A stretch of 64,000 bases of DNA, from the NCBI RefSeq assembly GCF_000237925.1, contig NC_031497.1, positions 11,082,512-11,146,511 of the forward strand, given 5' to 3'. How positions within the stretch are numbered: position 1 is the stretch's first letter; each line of letters begins with the position of its first letter. The notes below the pieces were generated by a model, which saw only the letters and a list, made by a program, of their open reading frames with translations, was not told the origin of the DNA and searched no databases. The position numbers and the translations under genes were made by a program. The DNA comes from Schistosoma mansoni (lineage: Eukaryota > Platyhelminthes > Trematoda > Strigeidida > Schistosomatidae). Below, piece by piece: positions 21,541-33,183 of the stretch.

Positions 21541-24500
21541 CGTTTAAATGACTTATTCATGTCAGCTGTTTCATTCGGTTTTAAACAACAGAAGGAAATA
21601 GATCATTTCTATATTATCGAAAAATTAGAGGATATTCGACAACTTGTGAGATAATTGTTTACAAGAAAAAATTAACATCAAATGAATATGTATTTATGAA
21701 ACATTCAATTATTTGTGGATTGATCCATATGAATTTTTAACTCTCGTTTGATAATTCATCTCACGTAACATGATAACCAAAGAATTTCGTTTGTTAACCA
21801 CATAATGACTGAATAAATGAGAAATTTGTGATATACCATGAGTGTATGCTCTCTGTAATATGCTAAATGAGCTTAAGATAGAACTCGTAAATGATTCATT
21901 AGTTATCTTAATAGTTATCTAATGAATTTAGTTTTATCGCACTAAGTTGAGACGATAATACTTCTGTGTTGACTGTTTTCTATCTCTAGAAAATTTAAGC
22001 AACATAGTCTTTTGCTTTGGTTACTGATAAAATTCCCTGAAGTTTAAGTGTATAAAAATTTACAAACTATGTATAGAGATGTTAATCTTTTTAAATCCAC
22101 TTATTCTCTAGTATCTCTTATTGTTAGGTACTTTAATATCAAACCGAATGTTTATTCAATCAAAAGACACAATTCAGCCATTATTAATACCCTTTCAAAT
22201 CCAACTGAAATTTATTGGCTTACCATGTTTCCTATGTCATCAGTTACGTAAGTTTATCTTACTCTAAATTATCATATTGTTAGAACGGAACATATTCAGA
22301 TCAACGAAATACACCTAGTAATTTGAATAGATCATAAATATTACAATAATTTAATTAATTTTTTTCTACTACTGACATTTATCATTCATTATGTCTCTGT
22401 TAATGAAAAACACTCTTTAGATATATGCTTGTTATAATAAACTATTTTATACAATTGGTTTCCTTTATAAATTTAAACAAAAGAATACTATGATTTCATT
22501 CTTTCTATTCAGCTATATACCAGTTTATATGTTTTGTTATTTCCAATTAATAACTATATTAAAAATGAATTGACAGTTAATAACGATGAATAAGTTGTGT
22601 GGTTTGAATGGAAGTTAAAAATCAAGGTATTTAGAAAGGGATCTTTTAACAATTGTCTAAGGTATATATAATAGTTCTAGAGTGTTAATATAGTTTTATT
22701 GCTTAACAAAACAAAGTTTCAATTACTTAAAAAAAGAAGTTGAAATGTTACCTAAATATTCGAAGCGTAACTCCTAAATCCTTGAAAAAATAGGTCAGTA
22801 TTAAGCCATCTAATTGTTTCGGCTTCTGAAAATTTCACTAAAATGGAAATGAACTGATTGCTAACTTTGAACGAATTCATTAAATTCACGTTGTGCTCCG
22901 TACCTAGTAAATAGCTTACTACTGAACCTCATAAGTATTTTTTTTCTCAAAAGTGTACTCATTCAAATAAGCAGAAACCTATCTTTCATTTCTTTTACAA
23001 TACATGCTTTTCGATGTACATTTAAACTGTTGCATACTGTAGACGGTGGCATAACATATGTTGTGTATGATTGAATCAGCTTAGCAGTGAGAAATTTGTT
23101 ATTTAAAGCTACTTTTATTCTTTGTTTTTATTATATGATCACATTTGAATAATAACCAAATAAAAACATTTTTTGCGGGTTTGTATTCTTCAGTTTTCCT
23201 TCTGTATTCAGTACTATATTTATTTATAATTGGTTGAAATTATTCATTCACTGACGGAAAATTTTCTGTTACAACTTATTTTTCCTCTTGCTTTTCTCAA
23301 TAAAATAACTTCCTGGCTCTGTGGTAAAGCATTTTCACTATTCGATATTTATAGTCAATAGAAAAAAGGTTATGAAAGTTTCGTTATTGTTCGCTCCAGG
23401 TGTTTTTAATGCACATACGTTTGATAGGCTTTGTCATTTCTCCAGGAAATACCAAAATCAAGGAAATGGAACGCGCCTTATCTTTCATGTTCCATGGTGA
23501 ATTTAATGTCCAGATAAACTTTATAGAAAGATTCAAGTGTTTTATTCACATGATTTACGTCGTCATCAACGTAAATTACATAAAATGTGGTCTCGTTGAT
23601 AACAGGTTGTAATTTTGTTCTTTAGAAATTTCTAAAAAAATATGTCGTTAATGGTAGGTTCGAATGGACTGCCTATTGTACACAGTTTGCTAGATAAAAC
23701 AATTTATTTTTGTATTGAGATTGAATATTCTTAGTTCAGAATCTTAGTAACTGTCTGAACTGAATTTATGGTATGAATATAAGTTGTGAATATTGGTTAA
23801 TAATGCAAAATGTTTCTTACAAAGTGATATTGGTAAAAAGTGAAGATATGTCACATTTAAAACCATAAGTCTATTCGCCATATTTATTTGATCCATTGCT
23901 TCTACAAATTCGAAAGTGGCCTTAACATTAGACATGGATAATTAATTACGGAGTGGTTTCAGTAAGCTAACTATCTGGACAGTTTATGGCAAGAATAGAC
24001 TATCATTGATATAATTGGTCTCATTCATACACTAGATTTATGTAATTTGGTCTGTTCATAAATGATTAGTAGACGTAGTCAGAGTGGTTTGAGCTGACTG
24101 TAGCATCATCAGTTATCTTTAGTTTTAGGAGTTCTCTAGGTTATTTAGTTGCCTTGTTTCCTGATAATGAGATTTGGTTCTAGTTAGAATTTCCTTGGAT
24201 TTTGTAGAATCATCATCATCTTTTTGTATATATTCAGATTTCTTCATCAACACAATTCTGAAGCCTTTGTTTAGTTTGAGTACCTTTGTGTTGTCTGGGT
24301 CTTACAGCCTTTGCAAAGCATCATCTGGTACAAATTCCTTACATATCGAAATCGTTTAAATATTATGATTGGTAGTCATTACTATTGAGTGAATAACCAG
24401 AGATAATCATATAATCGTAATGTTAAATGCAAAATGTTTTTTTTAATTTTTTCAAATTTTAGAACATTTTGCGAATTCATGTTAAACAAAGGAAATAAAC

Positions 24501-24843
24501 CATACATATGTTTAATGCTACAAGTTAGTTTCTAGAACAGTATCTGTTTGGGAACATTCATTTTTTAATTATAATTTTAAATTGATTTTAAAAACAGCTT
24601 TGTAGGAAATATCGAAAATTGAAGTTCCTATGGTAGTTCATTTCAACAGTGATGATAAGTTGTACTTTATATGCCTTCCATAAAGAAAACATTCTTTTAA
24701 AATTTTCTCCTATTATCATTAGTCACCTCGTGTTTAACAACTATTTATTTGTTATCAAAGCGATATCAAGGACATTTCTGATATGTCGAGCAGAAATCAA
24801 ACCGATCTACTTGTTCAAAGCTGACTACAACTTTAAATTCATT
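21541..24843. other. AT-rich DNA, nothing assigned
   Basis: About 3.3 kb with no recognised coding exon, repeat family or RNA gene. Short open frames (22048-22251, 23400-23612, 23744-23935, 24174-24359, 24649-24873) are low-complexity and lack splice context. Confidence 0.35.
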
Positions 24844-25150
24844 TTGTATTGTTTGTTTGAATGTTCCCACTAATGTTTAGGACTGTAAATGATCAGTCTC
24901 TTATTGCCATATGTAGATTCTGTGTGGATTGCCTCGATGTTACCTTAAGTCACAAGCAATATAAGCAAAGATGAATGGTGACTAGCAGTGAGATCCAGGA
25001 TGCACGTTTCGTCTTATTTGGACCTCGTCAGCTGGGTGTACCTGCACCGAAGAGTTGACGTTCATTCCGGGTCCAAAATAAGAGGAAAGGCGCGTCCTAG
25101 ATTCCACTGCCAGCCACCATCAATATATTTGCTTATATTGCTTGTGACTA
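24844..25150 (-). mobile_element. Sm-alpha type SINE, inverted pair
   Basis: The minus arm contains the tail block (TATTGTTTGTTTGAA...TTTAGGACTGTAA), then AAGCAATATAAGCAAAGATG, and a hammerhead region at 24984-25041 (CTGACGA and GAAA kept, stem II slipped to three pairs). From about 25058 the sequence turns round: a plus-orientation partial ribozyme (GGGTCCAAAATAAGAGGAAAGG) and downstream flank to 25150 mirror the minus arm. Confidence 0.78.
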
Positions 25151-25850
25151 CAGCTTTGTTTTAATTTTGTTAACTGAATATGAAGCAACTATGAGGGTTT
25201 AATTACCAAACTGCTCAAATTGTGATCACTGATTTGTGAATTTAAACCATCCTCTAACTTGATAATTTTGGAAAGTTGAGTAGTGTCCCTAGAGCTTACA
25301 CATGTAATATGATAAAGCTGAAATCATTAATCTCTACCAGGTTAGTGTTTTATGATGATAATATATCTACTAATAAAGTTTCAAGCTTAATTATGGGACT
25401 CAGTAAACACGTTTACATTTTTTATTACTTTAAAGAGGATTCTTTTGTTGTATTTTATATTATTTTCAAACTTACATTGATAGACAGATCGTCAAAAAGT
25501 GTTCAGAACAAGTTCAACTTTTTCAAGTTTTCATCTTTAATCCTATTCTTCACAACACTAATGATGATAAAACATTCATTTTAACAAATTAGTTTCATAG
25601 TCTTTCTTACTTCATATAAACGATCTTACCACCTATAAACAATACGATATACAGAATTATTATATTTTTAAAGCTTTTTTCCCTTGAAAGTCAATGAAAG
25701 GTAAATAATTAATACTAAATGATGTAATTACAACAAAAAATTCTATTCTATTATAAGAGATCTCTATAGAACTCCCTATTGATTACAAATTATATCTAAC
25801 CAACAAAAAAGAAACATTTTGAATTGTGGGTGATTAGAAATAAATTAATA
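25151..25850. other. AT-rich DNA, nothing assigned
   Basis: No supportable gene or repeat. An open stretch at 25276-25584 is hydrophobic and AT-driven, without start or splice context, and is not called. Confidence 0.3.
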
Positions 25851-25960
25851 TAATTTGTAATATCCCAATGAGTAGAAAAATTAGATTTTCTGACGTTTCG
25901 TGACTCAGTGTAAGCCACTTCTTCAGAGAATACAATTTGAACAAAGGGATTACAAAAACT
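25850..25960 (-). repeat. Family C repeat containing a hammerhead-like core
   Basis: Shares ACTCATTGGGATATT and CACGAAACGTCAGAAAAT (minus strand) with 63600-63780 and 52047-52230. The ribozyme portion is described separately at 25885-25931. Confidence 0.7.
25885..25931 (-). ncRNA. Hammerhead ribozyme, family C, core intact
   Basis: Read on the minus strand: CUGAAGA core, stem II GUGGCU/AGUCAC (six pairs including one G-U, 7-nt loop), GAAA, a minimal ACGU stem III and cleavage triplet GUC, then AGAAAA pairing UUCU of the 5' arm as stem I. All invariant core positions are present. Stem III is so short that cleavage may need dimerisation, as is known for minimal-stem-III hammerheads of retroelements. 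Activity is not shown by sequence alone. Confidence 0.68.
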
Positions 25961-26370
25961 TGTCAAACACCTTTGAAATTATTTGAAAAACCCTGATTTA
26001 CCTGGTAAAGTGTATCTCTGTTTATGAATGTATAAATATGTAGTTATTCCAACAGCTTACTTGGTTATTTATGATTTGAATTTATCTACATTCAATTAAT
26101 TGAATTTAGTTTAAGTAAATATACAAGTAGAAGGGTAAATTTATTACCATATACTATTATTCATCTGAATTTATTCCCCTACAATTTTGTACATGTACAT
26201 TTTGTATCTTATAATAGAATGTCTATCAGAGAGGTTTTGATTGTAAAGTTTGTTTTTCTTCTTTTTTATAAAGCGGTTACTATAATAATAACTACAATAT
26301 CTGTAAAATGATTTAAATAATTAATGAGACAAAAGACCTAAGTCTTTTCTACTTCTGTTTCTTCTTCGCG

Positions 26371-26407
26371 TATATATCTATATCTATATATCTATATATA
26401 TATATAC
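26371..26407. repeat. (TA)n-rich microsatellite
   Basis: TATATCTATATC type repeat grading into pure TA. Confidence 0.9.
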
Positions 26408-26800
26408 TCTGAAGTATATTTACCACGTTATTTACGCATAAACATCTATTCATTATTCCCAATACAATTATGTTTATCAACATATTTATTGTCATAATCC
26501 CCCTGAAACAAAGGTATACATGAATTGAAAAAAAACAATACCACTGTATACGTTAACTTCACTACTGTACTCATCATAATAAACAGCAACTTTATTTCTC
26601 TGTATCTTTTCTTTTCTCCGTCAACTTAAAGAAAGAAAAAAGACATGAATTCATATTACCATTTTTATTTAACATGCTAACTTCTTGAATTATTCTCTTG
26701 TTGTTGTTTTTTCTCTCGCTACGTTAATAATTCAGGTAAAAATAGTTTTACTTAAGTTTTGATTTATACGACAAATGAATTAGGAAATATATTACATTTG

Positions 26801-26801
<1 letters not shown>

Positions 26802-26864
<63 letters not shown>

Positions 26865-26866
26865 CA
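26802..26866. repeat. (TA)n microsatellite
   Basis: Pure alternating TA over about 55 bases, then an interrupted end. Confidence 0.97.
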
Positions 26867-27277
26867 TTATAACTTTTATTAATGATTATAAATTAAGCTT
26901 AGTTACTGGATTACATATTTTACGATTCAATAGATGACATTCGTATTCAAATGAGGAGTAAATGATTAATCCTTTTCAAAATACGTTGTTGGTGATAATT
27001 AGTGCTTGATACAGTAATTCACTTTTGAAAATCGATTCAAGATCGTTACTGTAAAAATGTAATCCAGTAGGTAAATGACAGTATACTACATGATATTTTC
27101 TAGTACTATTCAGCATGTGATTCAGAGTGATTGTCCTCTACCAAAGTTGAGTTAACATGGACCATATTATAACATTGAATAATTATAGAATTCTTTATTG
27201 TTTGATAGTTCTATTCATCATTTTGAAGCCTTTATACTCTTTATACAACTAATGAAGATTTATGTAAAAAGCATAAT

Positions 27278-27672
27278 TCACTTAGTATTGTTTGTTTGTA
27301 TCTTCCCATTGATGTTTAGGACTGTAACTGGTCAGTCTCTTATTGGCCATATGTGCATACTATGCGTATTGTATCGATATAGCCTTGATTTACAAGCATT
27401 ATAAGCAAAGATGGATAGTGGCTAGCACTGGAATCCAGGACGCGCGTTTTGTTCTATTTGGGACTCGTCAGCTGGATGTATCTGCATCTCAGAGTTGATG
27501 TTCACTCTGGGAAAACGCGATGGTGTTTGAAGTGAAAGGTACTGAGTTCGAGTCCAAGACTGAACATCAACTCTGAGATGCAGGTACATCCAGCCGAAGA
27601 GTCCCAAACAGGACGAAATGCGCGTCATGGATTCCATTGCTAGCCACAATCGATCTTTGTTCATAAAAGCAT
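27278..27672 (-). mobile_element. Sm-alpha type SINE, inverted pair, both ribozymes mutated
   Basis: The minus arm (27278-27513) starts with the 3' tail TTAGTATTGTTTGTTTGTA and carries a hammerhead at 27423-27481 in which the GAAA box has become AAAA (G12 lost). The plus arm (27514-27672) starts in the A-box region (AACGCGATGG), has a B-box-like GAGTTCGAGTCC, and a hammerhead with CCGAAGA instead of CUGANGA. Both should be inactive. The arms meet at about 27513, giving a head-to-head pair. Confidence 0.85.
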
Positions 27673-28369
27673 AATGTTTATCTGAAACGTGATACAACTA
27701 GAAAAATATTATGAATTCAGCTTACTAGTTTTTCAGTCATATATTTTATTATAAAACCGAGAAATTATCTGATTATTAAAAATAATGTCAGTCCATAACA
27801 TTTTACAATCATAACTCAATGAATAAAATCTGGATCCTTAAAAAAACACAACATTAAGTTTATACCACTCATTAATGTTAACTACATGTATGCGAGTTGT
27901 TGAGCATCATGTATTTGACTCGTATTATTTAGTGAAGTGAAGATATTTCAGTGTTTAAACTTGTACTTTACAGCAATCACATTATTTTTTAATTAATTGG
28001 TGGGATCGTGATTACGCATGAATAAATAGTCACATATTAGGACAAAATAATTATTCAACACTAAATAGTTTTCATTGGTTCACAATAGTAATAGCAGTTC
28101 ATGAGAAAATGCATTTTTTAATATAAAAATTTTAAATTATCCTTTAGAAACTTCTTATAGCGAAGAACTTTCAAGAAATGGGGAAATCTAATTTAGTATC
28201 CATGTAGACATACGGATCATATATAGATTAAATCGATTATATAGTTTTTACTTATCTGGTATTATGCATTCAGTAATATATGTTCACGACTTCACATATC
28301 TTCATTAAATACAGCCATATGAAAATTCAAACCTCCTATCAGTGTATTCAAAAAAGTTCGTTCTCAACT

Positions 28370-28625
28370 TAAACCTACCCTGGTAATATGAGCTTATTAT
28401 CCAGAGTGATTAGGTTTCAAATTGATTTCACATCACTTTTATCATTATTATCCTTATCCTTTCTTACCCCCGATTTCCAGTGTTGTTGATCTTTCATTCT
28501 TATATATAAATGTTCTTACCAAGTGTATGTGTGATCAGATTGTTCGAAATGTATTGCGCTAATATATCACATAGTTCTGATAATCTTCGTCTTCTTATTA
28601 CATTATAGAAATTTATCAAAGGGAC
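28370..28625 (+). repeat. PLE-associated 3' repeat, plus copy
   Basis: Contains AGATTGTTCGAAATGTATTG followed by CTAATATATCACATAGTTCTG. The same block appears at 29573-29820 (minus, directly 3' of a PLE GIY-YIG remnant), 30310-30405 (plus), about 38010-38245 (minus and plus pair) and 51190-51420 (minus). It is therefore the 3' terminal region of a Penelope-like element. Confidence 0.65.
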
Positions 28626-29173
28626 TAATTGCTTTACATTCAATTGTTATAATTTTGAAAGTGATAGAAAATAAACATTCTCGTTAAGTTTTAGTCCTGG
28701 ATTTTCTATTTTTATTACTAACTTATAACGATTGTCATTAATTGACAATTACAAAGTTCTTGGTTACTTTATGAAGGTTTATGCTATTGGACAAGTTAAT
28801 TTCAAATTGTTGGTAAATTCGTTATCTGAAGGATTTTTGTTTAATAGTTACCTTTGTAACTAATATAGTGTACTTCAATATTCATCATATTATATGTTGA
28901 TACGACTGTAGGGAATTAACAACACCATTGTACTTTAAGAGTACTCTTAATATATCGAATTTTAAATGACTAAAATCTATTTATTATATACGACACAATT
29001 GTCGATGAAAGCTATTAAAATCGTTTCATAAATATCTAGTATGCGGTTCCTCAACAGTGCTTCTTGTTTGATATATTTTACGGATGAAGTCAATGTATGT
29101 GCGAGTCGTTACTCATATGGTAACCTTAACCGTTTGGGGATATAGGACATAAACTAGTTGAATAACATATTCA

Positions 29174-29373
29174 NNNNNNNNNNNNNNNNNNNNNNNNNNN
29201 NNNNNNNNNNNNNNNNNNNNNNNNNNNNNNNNNNNNNNNNNNNNNNNNNNNNNNNNNNNNNNNNNNNNNNNNNNNNNNNNNNNNNNNNNNNNNNNNNNNN
29301 NNNNNNNNNNNNNNNNNNNNNNNNNNNNNNNNNNNNNNNNNNNNNNNNNNNNNNNNNNNNNNNNNNNNNNNNN
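29174..29373. other. Assembly gap (200 N)
   Basis: Run of exactly 200 N, most likely a scaffolding gap of unknown true size. It falls inside repeats (CR1 endonuclease start to the right, unassigned DNA to the left). Confidence 0.99.
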
Positions 29374-29530
29374 ATTTAATTCGTCTACCATCAAACTTAG
29401 TTCAGACATCTTATTCCGAAGACTACGGGCATTCGTGTAACACACATTTAGGGTGTTTTTGGAGACATACGTTCTACCCACACAGGTCTCGGAAGCATTG
29501 GCTTCCAAGACCTGACCACCCGAAAACCCT
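29374..29530 (-). pseudogene. CR1-clade LINE endonuclease start, cut by gap
   Basis: Minus-strand translation gives VGRTYVSKNTLNVCYTNARS followed by LRNKMSELSLMVDELN, the start of a CR1 endonuclease domain. It parallels the decayed copy near 6200-6150. The rest is lost in the gap. Confidence 0.75.
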
Positions 29531-29572
29531 TAATCGTAAGGTTCGCTTCACCGTTTAGCTTTCGAGTTTTAT

Positions 29573-30240
29573 TTTGATAGTGTAATAGGAAGATGAATAT
29601 TATCAGAACTATGTGGTATATTAGAGCAATACATTTCGAACAGTCTGATCACAAATATACTTGTTTAGAACATTTATATATTAAAAATAAAAAGTCAACT
29701 AGACTGGAAATGAGGGCTAAGAGGAAACAAGGATGATAAAGAAAAAATGTGAAAACAATTTAAAACTTAATCGCTCTGGATAACAAGCTAATATTACCAG
29801 GGTAAATTTAGGGAGAAAACAAACTGTTTTTGAATACACAGAGGGAGGTATGAATTTTCGTATGGCTAAGGCTTCAATAGACCTTAGTATACACCCTTTT
29901 ACACTTTTGTACAACACAAAAGCCGAGTTATGATGTTGTTATGGCCTATTTCAATTATATGTTTGGAGGATGAGTGATGTTTAACCTCTACACTTATTGG
30001 GTCATTTAATTCTATTTGTTTCTGCAACCATTTAGGTACATATTCATACACACTAATTTTGAGATTACAATTACTGCTCCCTATGTATGTGTGACCACAC
30101 ACACATTTAAACTAGTAAACACGGTGGGATGTGACATAATCGTTCTCATGTCCTTTAGTTTTTCGACGAGGCATGAACCTTCTTGTTCCCTTCGCTGCAT
30201 AATATGCCTTGTTAATGACTGATTTAAGCCTTTGTTTCAA
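29573..30240 (-). pseudogene. Penelope-like element remnant: GIY-YIG endonuclease end plus 3' repeat
   Basis: Reading right to left on the minus strand: LKQRLKSVINKAYYAAKG (30240 to about 30185), a linker, then a GIY-YIG-like VCGHTYIGSS, VPKWLQKQIELNDPI (30102-29980) and EALAIRKFIPP (about 29880-29845). The non-coding 3' block shared with 28370, 30310, 38 kb and 51 kb follows to 29573. At least two frame changes exist. It is a different PLE lineage from the 30.9-33.2 kb element: the endonuclease wording differs (CVCGHTYIGSS against CSCGASYIGRS). Confidence 0.75.
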
Positions 30241-30299
30241 TAAAAGGCTATTTGAATCAGCTTTAAATGGTAAAATGATGTAAACAAGTTGATTTTTTC

Positions 30300-30405
30300 C
30301 GCTAAGGCTATAGTATATGTATGATCAGATTGTTCAAAATGTATTATGCTAATATATCACATAGTTTTGCTAATCTTCATCTTATTACACTATAGAAATT
30401 GCTTT
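30300..30405 (+). repeat. PLE-associated 3' repeat, plus fragment
   Basis: Carries GATCAGATTGTTCAAAATGT and CTAATATATCACATAGTTTTG. It faces the minus copy at 29573-29820, so the PLE remnant is flanked by inverted copies of its own 3' block. Confidence 0.65.
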
Positions 30406-30930
30406 AAACAAGTTATTTATTATGAGACTAATATTTGAACGAAGAATATTCTTTTCGATAAATTCTCTTCAGGTTCTACAATTATATATCCAAATTAATA
30501 ATCCGAAAAATTGGCCAGGTTAAAGGCAAAGTACATAGTTTAATGCATGTAAATTTAGGATTGTCAAATCAAATAGTTAATGTTGATATGACTCATATAG
30601 AATGTTAACTTGAATCTGTATATACGTAAAATGAAAATTTAAGATCTGTGATCAGAATATAAATATGGGTCAGATAGGGTGAGAGAGATATGATAGTGCA
30701 ATTACAATTCGATCAAGTGGAAGACTAAATGTGTGAAAAATTAGTGAGACGTAATAAGGAGGGATCAATGCGATGTGAATGAATCATGTTTAGGGGGGAT
30801 TAATAATGATATTTAACCAATAATAATAATAATAATAATAAAATACAAAGATTTGTGAATAAAGATAAGAGACAATTACATTTGACTACGAAAGGTCGTA
30901 AGTACATAGTCAAATTAGGTCATACAATAG
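30406..30930. other. Probable 3' UTR of PLE plus (AAT)n
   Basis: Directly downstream (minus strand) of the large PLE frame. It contains an (AAT)n run at 30818-30842. No other feature. Confidence 0.4.
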
Positions 30931-33183
30931 CTAAGATGATTGTTCATTAATTGGCCTTGTGGTTGGCCAAGGGAGAAGTAGGGGTTGGAGATATTTCTTC
31001 TGTACACATAGCTCAGGTTTCTTCATTCTGATGGCTACTGCCTCCGCCGTTTGAAGGACTTTAAGCCTGACAAGCTTAGGCAAAAAATTACTGACCCTAT
31101 AAATAATTGAAAAAGATTGGTTTATACTGGCACTATGACCAGTTTGTACTAAATGGGCCAAAATCGAGCTGTTTACTTTCCTCATCAGACCTTTGCTTAG
31201 CCACGCTGGGAGGTGTTCACGAGCACGAAAATGTAAATTCCTAGAACTTCGACCAATATAACTTGCTCCACAGGAGCAGTCGAACTGATAAATACAAAAT
31301 GAAGTGGTCATTCTAGGAACTTCATCTTTAAGCCTCGGTGTCACCATTGGACGCGTAGAAAACACCAAACGTAGTTCACCTGCGTTGAAAGATTTTTGGA
31401 TAGATCTGCGTAATCTCTGAGCAAGTATTTCGCCAGCGGCATCCCCCCTGAATTGTAGGCGCATGAACAAGGACTTTTTCTTGACCGTTTGGAATTCGCC
31501 TATTTTCACTTTAAAGATCATATATTTAATTATAAATTTTCTGGGATACCCGTTCTCCCTTAGAGCATTATGCAATGTGTTTAGCTCATTGTCAACTACA
31601 TCCGCCGAACATATAGTGCGTATTCGATAGCTAAGGGTTTTGATTAGGTTTCGTTTGTACTGTAGAGGTACAAAGCTAAGGAAGTGTGTATACTGTCCAG
31701 TCCAAGTACTTTTTCTGTTCATGTTTCTTCTTAACGATCCATCAGATCTCTTAGTTAAGAGGACGTCTAAAAAGGCTAATCGGCCATCACTCTCTTCCTC
31801 CGATGTAAACTGGATGGCTGGATGCACTTCGTTAAACTGCCTAAGCACATCTTGTTGTGAAATATTATCTTTACACAGGATGAATGTGTCATCCATATAT
31901 CTGCAGTAAAATTTGAATTCTTGAATAATCTTTTTCAGATGACCGTTCTCTAATTTAGCTAGAAATATATCAGCTAGTATAGGGCCCAGAGGTGAACCCA
32001 TTGCCACACCATCTGTTTGTCTAAATATGTCACCGTTGAATTTGAAATTTACATTCATGGTGCATTTCAGTAATAACTCTTTCAAGACATTAATCGGAAC
32101 AGTAGTTTCAATTTTATTTTCAATCAGTTGTTCCCCTATATATTCTACGGTCTCAAGAAGTGGGACATTCGTGAATAGTGATGTTACATCCAAAGACATC
32201 ATCTTTAGTCCCAAAGTATTGACATTTTTTACTTTATCAACAAATTGAAATACATCCTTAACACTATGTTTTACCAGCTTTTCGTGGAGAGGTTTCAATA
32301 AAGTTACCAACCATTTAGCTATAGTATGATAAGGAGAGTTATACATATCTAAAATAGGTCTTAATGGGATCCCCGGTTTGTGTACCTTTGGTAATCCATA
32401 CAGTCTTGGCAGATAGGTTCCAACTGGTTTAATCATTTCATATAGACCAGACGAAATAGTCTGGTTGTCTCTGAGCTTCTTCAAAGAACTAGTAAGCTCC
32501 TTCTCTATTTTCATATTGAGATCTTTATGGTTAGTTATTTTTTGGAATTTCAATTTGTCATTTAAGATGGTCCCCATTTTATCAATATAATCGTTTTTAT
32601 TGAGAAGAACCACTCCTGAACCTTTGTCAGGTTTCGTAATCAATAACGTCTCATCCTTTAGGAGTACGTTAATAGCTTCCTTATGCCTTTTTGTAAGAAT
32701 ACTTTTGTAATTAAATTTATTGTTTTTATACTGGTAGCAACAATCCACAAGAGTAGATTTAAAGTGCTCCAGTTGTTGATCAGAATTAGCCACTAAATCA
32801 CGTGTCTGGCTGTATAGATTCTCAAACTGTATATCAGTATCTATGTGGTTACAATTATTACGGGTATCACAAAACTTTAGACCTAAGGATAATACTTCTA
32901 GTTTATCGTTATCCAGTTCGACATCCGAGAAATTATGGACATACCTTTTAGAGTCAGTTGGAAATTTGCTTTCAGCTGTGTGATGTTCCAGACCTTTCAA
33001 AAGCTGAATGAGTTTCTTTCCTGATCTATGATCCATAACATTAGTAACATAGTTCATGAAAGGTATTTTTAATTCCTCCGTTAAGTCATCTACTGCATAC
33101 TTTCTGCGGAAAACATTCATCTGTATCTCATTTATGTCCGAATGCAGGGCGTCGATCTGATTTAGGGCGTGACGTTTATTATG
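30931..33183 (-). CDS. Penelope-like element: reverse transcriptase + GIY-YIG endonuclease, uninterrupted frame
   Basis: About 750 codons without a stop. The open frame extends further upstream to 33453, but those first ~88 residues are translated SINE/ribozyme sequence. Numbered from the ATG at 33453: ITKPDKGSGVVLLN (272-285), GLPKVHKPGIPLRPI (353-367), motif A SLDVTSLFTNVPL (420-432, Asp422), motif B TDGVAMGSPLGP (480-491), catalytic YMDD (519-522) and LAFLDVLLTK (559-568). A GIY-YIG endonuclease with CSCGASYIGRSSRN (727-740), an AREHLPAWL block and TAEAVAIR (802-809) completes the canonical PLE order RT then EN. A likely internal start is Met112 (33120). Catalytic residues are intact, so this may be a recently active copy. 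The product would copy RNA at nicked chromosomal DNA. Hammerhead sequence lies immediately upstream, as known for PLE terminal repeats. Confidence 0.93.
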   Translation of the reverse strand, partial: HNKRHALNQIDALHSDINEIQMNVFRRKYAVDDLTEELKIPFMNYVTNVMDHRSGKKLIQLLKGLEHHTAESKFPTDSKRYVHNFSDVELDNDKLEVLSLGLKFCDTRNNCNHIDTDIQFENLYSQTRDLVANSDQQLEHFKSTLVDCCYQYKNNKFNYKSILTKRHKEAINVLLKDETLLITKPDKGSGVVLLNKNDYIDKMGTILNDKLKFQKITNHKDLNMKIEKELTSSLKKLRDNQTISSGLYEMIKPVGTYLPRLYGLPKVHKPGIPLRPILDMYNSPYHTIAKWLVTLLKPLHEKLVKHSVKDVFQFVDKVKNVNTLGLKMMSLDVTSLFTNVPLLETVEYIGEQLIENKIETTVPINVLKELLLKCTMNVNFKFNGDIFRQTDGVAMGSPLGPILADIFLAKLENGHLKKIIQEFKFYCRYMDDTFILCKDNISQQDVLRQFNEVHPAIQFTSEEESDGRLAFLDVLLTKRSDGSLRRNMNRKSTWTGQYTHFLSFVPLQYKRNLIKTLSYRIRTICSADVVDNELNTLHNALRENGYPRKFIIKYMIFKVKIGEFQTVKKKSLFMRLQFRGDAAGEILAQRLRRSIQKSFNAGELRLVFSTRPMVTPRLKDEVPRMTTSFCIYQFDCSCGASYIGRSSRNLHFRAREHLPAWLSKGLMRKVNSSILAHLVQTGHSASINQSFSIIYRVSNFLPKLVRLKVLQTAEAVAIRMKKPELCVQKKYLQPLLLPWPTTRPINEQSS

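Noticed and set aside
23310-23400. Another tRNA-like stretch (TGGCTCTGTGGTAAAGC, then GTTCGCTCC)
   Set aside because: Spacing plausible but no fold, no repeat partner and no tail.
29158-29379. Frames crossing the gap
   Set aside because: Mostly unknown residues from the 200-N run.
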